Shown here one piece after another: positions 60,811 through 64,000 of a DNA stretch of 64,000 nucleotides. The stretch comes from JAVBMV01 sp031552145 (lineage in GTDB: Bacteria; Myxococcota; Myxococcia; Myxococcales; UBA5297). Numbering within the stretch: the stretch's first letter is position 1; each line of letters begins with the position of its first letter. The stretch is from positions 1 through 64,000 of the forward strand of contig JAVBMV010000003.1 in NCBI GenBank assembly GCA_031552145.1, given 5' to 3'. The notes beneath the pieces were generated by a model. That model did no database searches. It had not been told where the DNA came from and worked only from the letters and a program-made list of their open reading frames with translations. A program made the translations under genes and the position numbers.

Positions 60811-62405
60811 CGATCACCGTTGACGCAGGCGCCTTCGCATCGCTCCCTCCGCGGGTGAGGCTGACCAACGCCTTCGCCGCGCCGCTCGACAACGCCATCG
60901 CGGCGGCGCGCACCTGCTACAGCGCCCGACTCATCGCCACTGAGGAGGTTTCGAAGGATGCGCGCGCCATCGAGACGCGCGACAGGCTCGCTCGCGAGAC
61001 GATGGCCGCCGGACACCACACCATCTTCCAGCACGCCACTTTCCAGTTTTCGCTGGAACGCGTCTCGCGCCAGCTGGTCTGGTCGCTTCTCCACGCCCAC
61101 CCTTTTTACAATAGCGAGCAGGTGAGCCAGCGCTATGTAGAGGTGCGCTCCGAGGCGATGCTGCTCCCGCGCCTCCCCGAGCGCGAAGCGCGGCTCTACC
61201 GCGACTGTGCCGAGCGCATGATGCGCACCTACCGCGCGCTGCTCGATCTGCTCACCCCGCCCGCGGCCGAGGCCTACTACGCCCTCTTCCCAGGACGCGC
61301 CCAGCAGCGCCAGCGGTGGGACTCGGCGGTGAAGAAGCGGGCCCAGGAGGTTGCGCGCTACTCTTTGCCACTTGCGACCTTCACCCACCTCTACCACACC
61401 ATCAGCGGGCTCACGCTCTTTCGCTACGCCCGGATCTGCGCTTGCTGCGATGTGCCGACCGAAGCGCGCGAGGTGATCGGACAGATGGTCGCGCTGGTCG
61501 ACGCGCACGATCCACATTATTTGACGAACCTGGAAGATCCTCTGCCGCTCGAGGAGACGCCGGAGTATCGGGCGCTGGCGGAGCTTGGCCTCACCGCGGG
61601 CAGCGAGGCGCGCGCCTTCATCCGAGAGTTTGACGCCTCGCTGGGCGACCATCGCCACGCGAGGCTGATCGATCACAGCGCCCGCGGGGAAGCGACGCTC
61701 GCCTCGGCCATCCGCGCCGCGCTGGGCCTCACGCGCGCCCGCCTCGGCGACGCGGAGGCGCTGCGCCTCGCCCTCTCGCCCGACGCAAATCCCATCCTGG
61801 GCGAGGTGCTCAACCTAGGCACTCTGGACAGGGTCACGCGCGCCCTGGCCCACGTCCACTACACCTTTAGGAAGCGCCTCTCGCACACGGCCGACTCGCA
61901 GGATCAACGGCACAGGATGGTGCCCGCCTCGCGCCCGCTGCTCGCGGCCCAATATGTGGGGCTGCGCGGCGGCGCGGAGCCAGATCTGGTCATCCCCGAG
62001 CTGCTCGAGCGTTGCGCGCCTGCGCGCGAACTCTTCCTCGCCGCTATGCGCGAGAGCTTCGGCGATGTCGACAGGCTGCTCGACGCCGGCGTTCCGCACG
62101 AGTGGGCGCTTCTGCTGCTCCCCAATGCCTTTCCCATTCGGTTCGAGGAATCGGGGGATCTGCTCAACCTTCACCACAAGTGGACGGCGCGGCTCTGCTA
62201 CACGGCGCAGGAGGAGATCTGGCGCGCCTCGCTGGAGGAGGTGGAGCAGGTGCGAGCGCTGCATCCGGCGATCGGCGATCACCTGGGGCCTCCCTGTCAC
62301 CTGCGCCTGCGCGCCGGCGCGGCGCCCTTCTGCCCCGAGGGGCCGCGCTACTGCGGCGTGCCCGTCTGGCGCCGAGAGCTGGGCGAATTCGAGCGGGTCA
62401 TCTAG
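60807..62405 (+). CDS. thyX: Double-length flavin-dependent thymidylate synthase (ThyX)
   Basis: 532 residues, more than twice the usual length of ThyX (about 220-250). Two ThyX-like halves are visible. In the first (residues about 15-240) the segment FYNSEQVSQRYVEV corresponds to the signature, but the RHR triad appears as HAH. In the second (residues about 290-500) RKRLSHTADSQDQRHR is the counterpart. Each half is degenerate in parts, so a single active site may be shared between them. It makes dTMP from dUMP. The start codon overlaps the stop codon of the fusion gene. A similarly long ThyX is known to me from Chlamydia (recollection). Confidence 0.85.
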   Translation: MTITVDAGAFASLPPRVRLTNAFAAPLDNAIAAARTCYSARLIATEEVSKDARAIETRDRLARETMAAGHHTIFQHATFQFSLERVSRQLVWSLLHAHPFYNSEQVSQRYVEVRSEAMLLPRLPEREARLYRDCAERMMRTYRALLDLLTPPAAEAYYALFPGRAQQRQRWDSAVKKRAQEVARYSLPLATFTHLYHTISGLTLFRYARICACCDVPTEAREVIGQMVALVDAHDPHYLTNLEDPLPLEETPEYRALAELGLTAGSEARAFIREFDASLGDHRHARLIDHSARGEATLASAIRAALGLTRARLGDAEALRLALSPDANPILGEVLNLGTLDRVTRALAHVHYTFRKRLSHTADSQDQRHRMVPASRPLLAAQYVGLRGGAEPDLVIPELLERCAPARELFLAAMRESFGDVDRLLDAGVPHEWALLLLPNAFPIRFEESGDLLNLHHKWTARLCYTAQEEIWRASLEEVEQVRALHPAIGDHLGPPCHLRLRAGAAPFCPEGPRYCGVPVWRRELGEFERVI

Positions 62406-62406
62406 C

Positions 62407-62422
62407 GCAGGCAAGGGCCTGC
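62407..62422. terminator. Short hairpin between two convergent genes
   Basis: GCAGGC and GCCTGC form a perfect six-base stem around AAGG just after the thyX stop codon. A second, CGCCG and CGGCG around AAT, follows at 62429-62441. Neither has a T-run, so the function as terminators is unproven. Confidence 0.35.
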
Positions 62423-62442
62423 CCCCAATCGCCGAATCGGCG

Positions 62443-64000
62443 CTACCCTTCCTCGTCGCTCCGCTTCGCCTTCACCGGAAAATCGACGCGGAGCTCTTCG
62501 ATACTCGCCGGCGCCAGCGGGCGCACTGTGCGCGCTGGCGAGAGGTTCTTTCCTGCGCGGAGCGTCAACGTGTGTGGGCGCATCGCTTCGACTGGGACGC
62601 GCTCGTGGGGCGCCTTGAGACCGGTCGGCTTCCCGTCCACGAGGATCATCGCGCCAGGAGTGTTGGAGCGCAGATCGAGCCAGGCGGCGGGCGCGAGCGC
62701 GATCTTCCAACTCTCGACCTGCTCGCTCCCTCCATATGCCCTGACCACCGGCACGAAGCCATCGAGTTCAATGACCACCTCTCTTGGCTCACGCCCCAGC
62801 GGGAGGCGCGCCGGCGTGACCGCCATGACGCGACCGCCGATCCGAACGCGGGCCCCCGAGGGCTCGCTCTCGACAACGAGCGCGCTGATGGGCACCAGCT
62901 TATGGCTGGGCGGCATTGCGCCCTTGGCCCTGAAGCTCCCCTCCACAGCCTCGTGATCCGCGAGCAGCAATCGATAGCGGTGCTCGGCAACGTCATCGGG
63001 AGCGAGCGACAGCATCGCCGGCGTCCGAAGCCCGGTCGCGACACCATCGACCTCGACCGCGGCCCCCGGTGGCGCGGAGTCGAAGCGGACCGAAATCTGC
63101 TGCGGGGCGGCGGAGGGCGGGGGCGCCCGGAAAGGGCGTAGCTGCGGAAAGAAGAACCAGGCGCCAGCGCCGCCGAAGATGAGCAACAGCGCCAAGGGGA
63201 CGAGCACACTCCTGGGCTTGAAGCGCCCCCTCCCTCCATCGCGGACAAGATCGCTTCTGCGCTCCGCCGACTTGGCCTTCGAGGGTTCCCAGCGCTCCTG
63301 CGGCAGCGAGGGAGGATCGTAGGGCGCTGGCGGTTCGTAGGGCGCCGATTGCTCGGAGGGAGAGTGTTGCTCCAGACCCGCGGCGGGAGGAGCAAAGTCA
63401 TCCATGCTGCGTGAGAAGGGAGACTCCTCCAGTGGAGCCCCCAGGTCGAGCACCTCGTTCTCTCCCGTCCCCTCCCACCGATCGGAATAGCCGCCCGCAC
63501 CGGTTGGCCTCCCCGGGACTACCTCGAAACCTGGATCGGTGTGGGCACCGTTGGCGTGCGCATCGCCAACCTGCGGGTCGTTCGTCTTGAGCGACATGAG
63601 CCCGCGTTCATCAGTCGCAGCTCCGGGCGCATGCGGCGCCGAGCTCGAAGCGGGCGCGTCGGCCGACACCTTGAGGAGCGGTGTGGGCTTGATCTCGCCC
63701 TTGAGGAAGGCGGCGATCGCCGTCTGGCTGTTCGCCACGCCCATCCTGTGGAGGAGGCCATCGAAGATGCGCTGCATCTCACCGGCCGCGGGACGCCGCT
63801 GAAGATCTCGCTCGAGCGACGACATGAGCGCGTCGGCGAGCTCGTTGCCCACATCGGCGACGACCGAACGCGGGTCGCGTGGGTACTCGGTGGCGACGCG
63901 GGTGACGACGGCGACGAGGTCGGTCCCGTCGAAGAGTCGCGCCCCTGTCAGCGCCTCCCATAGCGTGGAGCCTGTGGAGAAGACGTCGCTCCTGCCATCG
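62443..64000 (-). CDS. Ser/Thr protein kinase with PEGA domains (5' end outside)
   Basis: Partial: the N-terminus lies beyond the right edge. From 64000 inwards the frame gives DGRSDVFSTGSTLWEALTG, the region IX of a Hanks-type kinase, so what is seen is the end of the kinase domain. Then follow a Ser/Pro-rich linker, a transmembrane helix (VLVPLALLLIFGGAGAWFFF) and a periplasmic part with PEGA-type repeats (SAPPGAAVEVDGVATGLRTP, ESEPSGARVRIGGRVMAVTPARLPL, and NTPGAMILVDGKPTG). Membrane kinases of this layout are common in Myxococcota and sense the envelope. The stop codon at 62443 is 38 bases from the convergent thyX. Confidence 0.88.
   Translation of the reverse strand, partial: DGRSDVFSTGSTLWEALTGARLFDGTDLVAVVTRVATEYPRDPRSVVADVGNELADALMSSLERDLQRRPAAGEMQRIFDGLLHRMGVANSQTAIAAFLKGEIKPTPLLKVSADAPASSSAPHAPGAATDERGLMSLKTNDPQVGDAHANGAHTDPGFEVVPGRPTGAGGYSDRWEGTGENEVLDLGAPLEESPFSRSMDDFAPPAAGLEQHSPSEQSAPYEPPAPYDPPSLPQERWEPSKAKSAERRSDLVRDGGRGRFKPRSVLVPLALLLIFGGAGAWFFFPQLRPFRAPPPSAAPQQISVRFDSAPPGAAVEVDGVATGLRTPAMLSLAPDDVAEHRYRLLLADHEAVEGSFRAKGAMPPSHKLVPISALVVESEPSGARVRIGGRVMAVTPARLPLGREPREVVIELDGFVPVVRAYGGSEQVESWKIALAPAAWLDLRSNTPGAMILVDGKPTGLKAPHERVPVEAMRPHTLTLRAGKNLSPARTVRPLAPASIEELRVDFPVKAKRSDEEG

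Overview
The window is dense, GC-rich bacterial chromosome (about two thirds G+C by eye). Genes run on both strands and many stop/start pairs overlap by four bases. It looks like a Gram-negative of the Myxococcota / former Deltaproteobacteria. Clues are the Kdo genes (kdsA, kdsC), several lipoproteins, ExbB/ExbD/TonB with a TonB-dependent receptor that carries its own TonB-like domain, Ser/Thr kinases (one with PEGA repeats, one that looks like a pseudokinase), an FHA-CpaF Tad ATPase and a PfaD-type enoyl reductase. The lineage is an inference from gene content. I recognised no rRNA, tRNA, insertion sequence, prophage or CRISPR array.

Left part (1-16.7 kb): a G-rich low-complexity start, pfaD, an ATP-grasp-like protein convergent with polA, then a scattered set of Tad/Flp pilus genes (FHA-cpaF and a cpaC-like secretin on the minus strand, a cpaA-like prepilin peptidase on the plus strand) with a Ca2+-type P-type ATPase between them. 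folC and a large surface lipoprotein follow, the latter ending at a good terminator. The 352-base gap at 16649-17000 holds that terminator and three copies of a short palindromic repeat.

Middle (17-29.5 kb): an eleven-gene complex I operon, nuoABCDHIJKLMN, transcribed leftwards and lacking the NADH-input genes nuoE, nuoF and nuoG. Divergent from it across a 227-base promoter region is a second nuoA-nuoB pair of a visibly different sequence type, with no further nuo genes after it.

Right-middle (29.5-41.2 kb): a GATase1-like protein, an Smr protein, a pseudokinase, a DUF2795 protein, a lipoprotein coupled to queC, a VanX-type dipeptidase, a ferredoxin-NADP reductase, a coiled-coil and a TPR protein, kdsA convergent with an eno-kdsC pair (sharing a CTAG stop), and a cold-shock protein.

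Right part (41.2-64 kb): an exbB-exbD-tonB-receptor-lipoprotein operon; pruA; a small membrane protein whose 3' end overlaps treZ; a 1,725-residue lipoprotein with a metzincin zinc motif, preceded by an outer-membrane beta-barrel gene; a tightly overlapped operon of a Na/Pi cotransporter-like protein, a TtcA-metallo-beta-lactamase fusion and a double-length ThyX; and at the right edge the C-terminal part of a Ser/Thr kinase with PEGA domains. The points most worth following up are the TtcA-MBL fusion and its operon, the second nuoA-nuoB pair, the TonB-like domain on the receptor, the giant metzincin lipoprotein, and the unusual active-site residue in KdsA.
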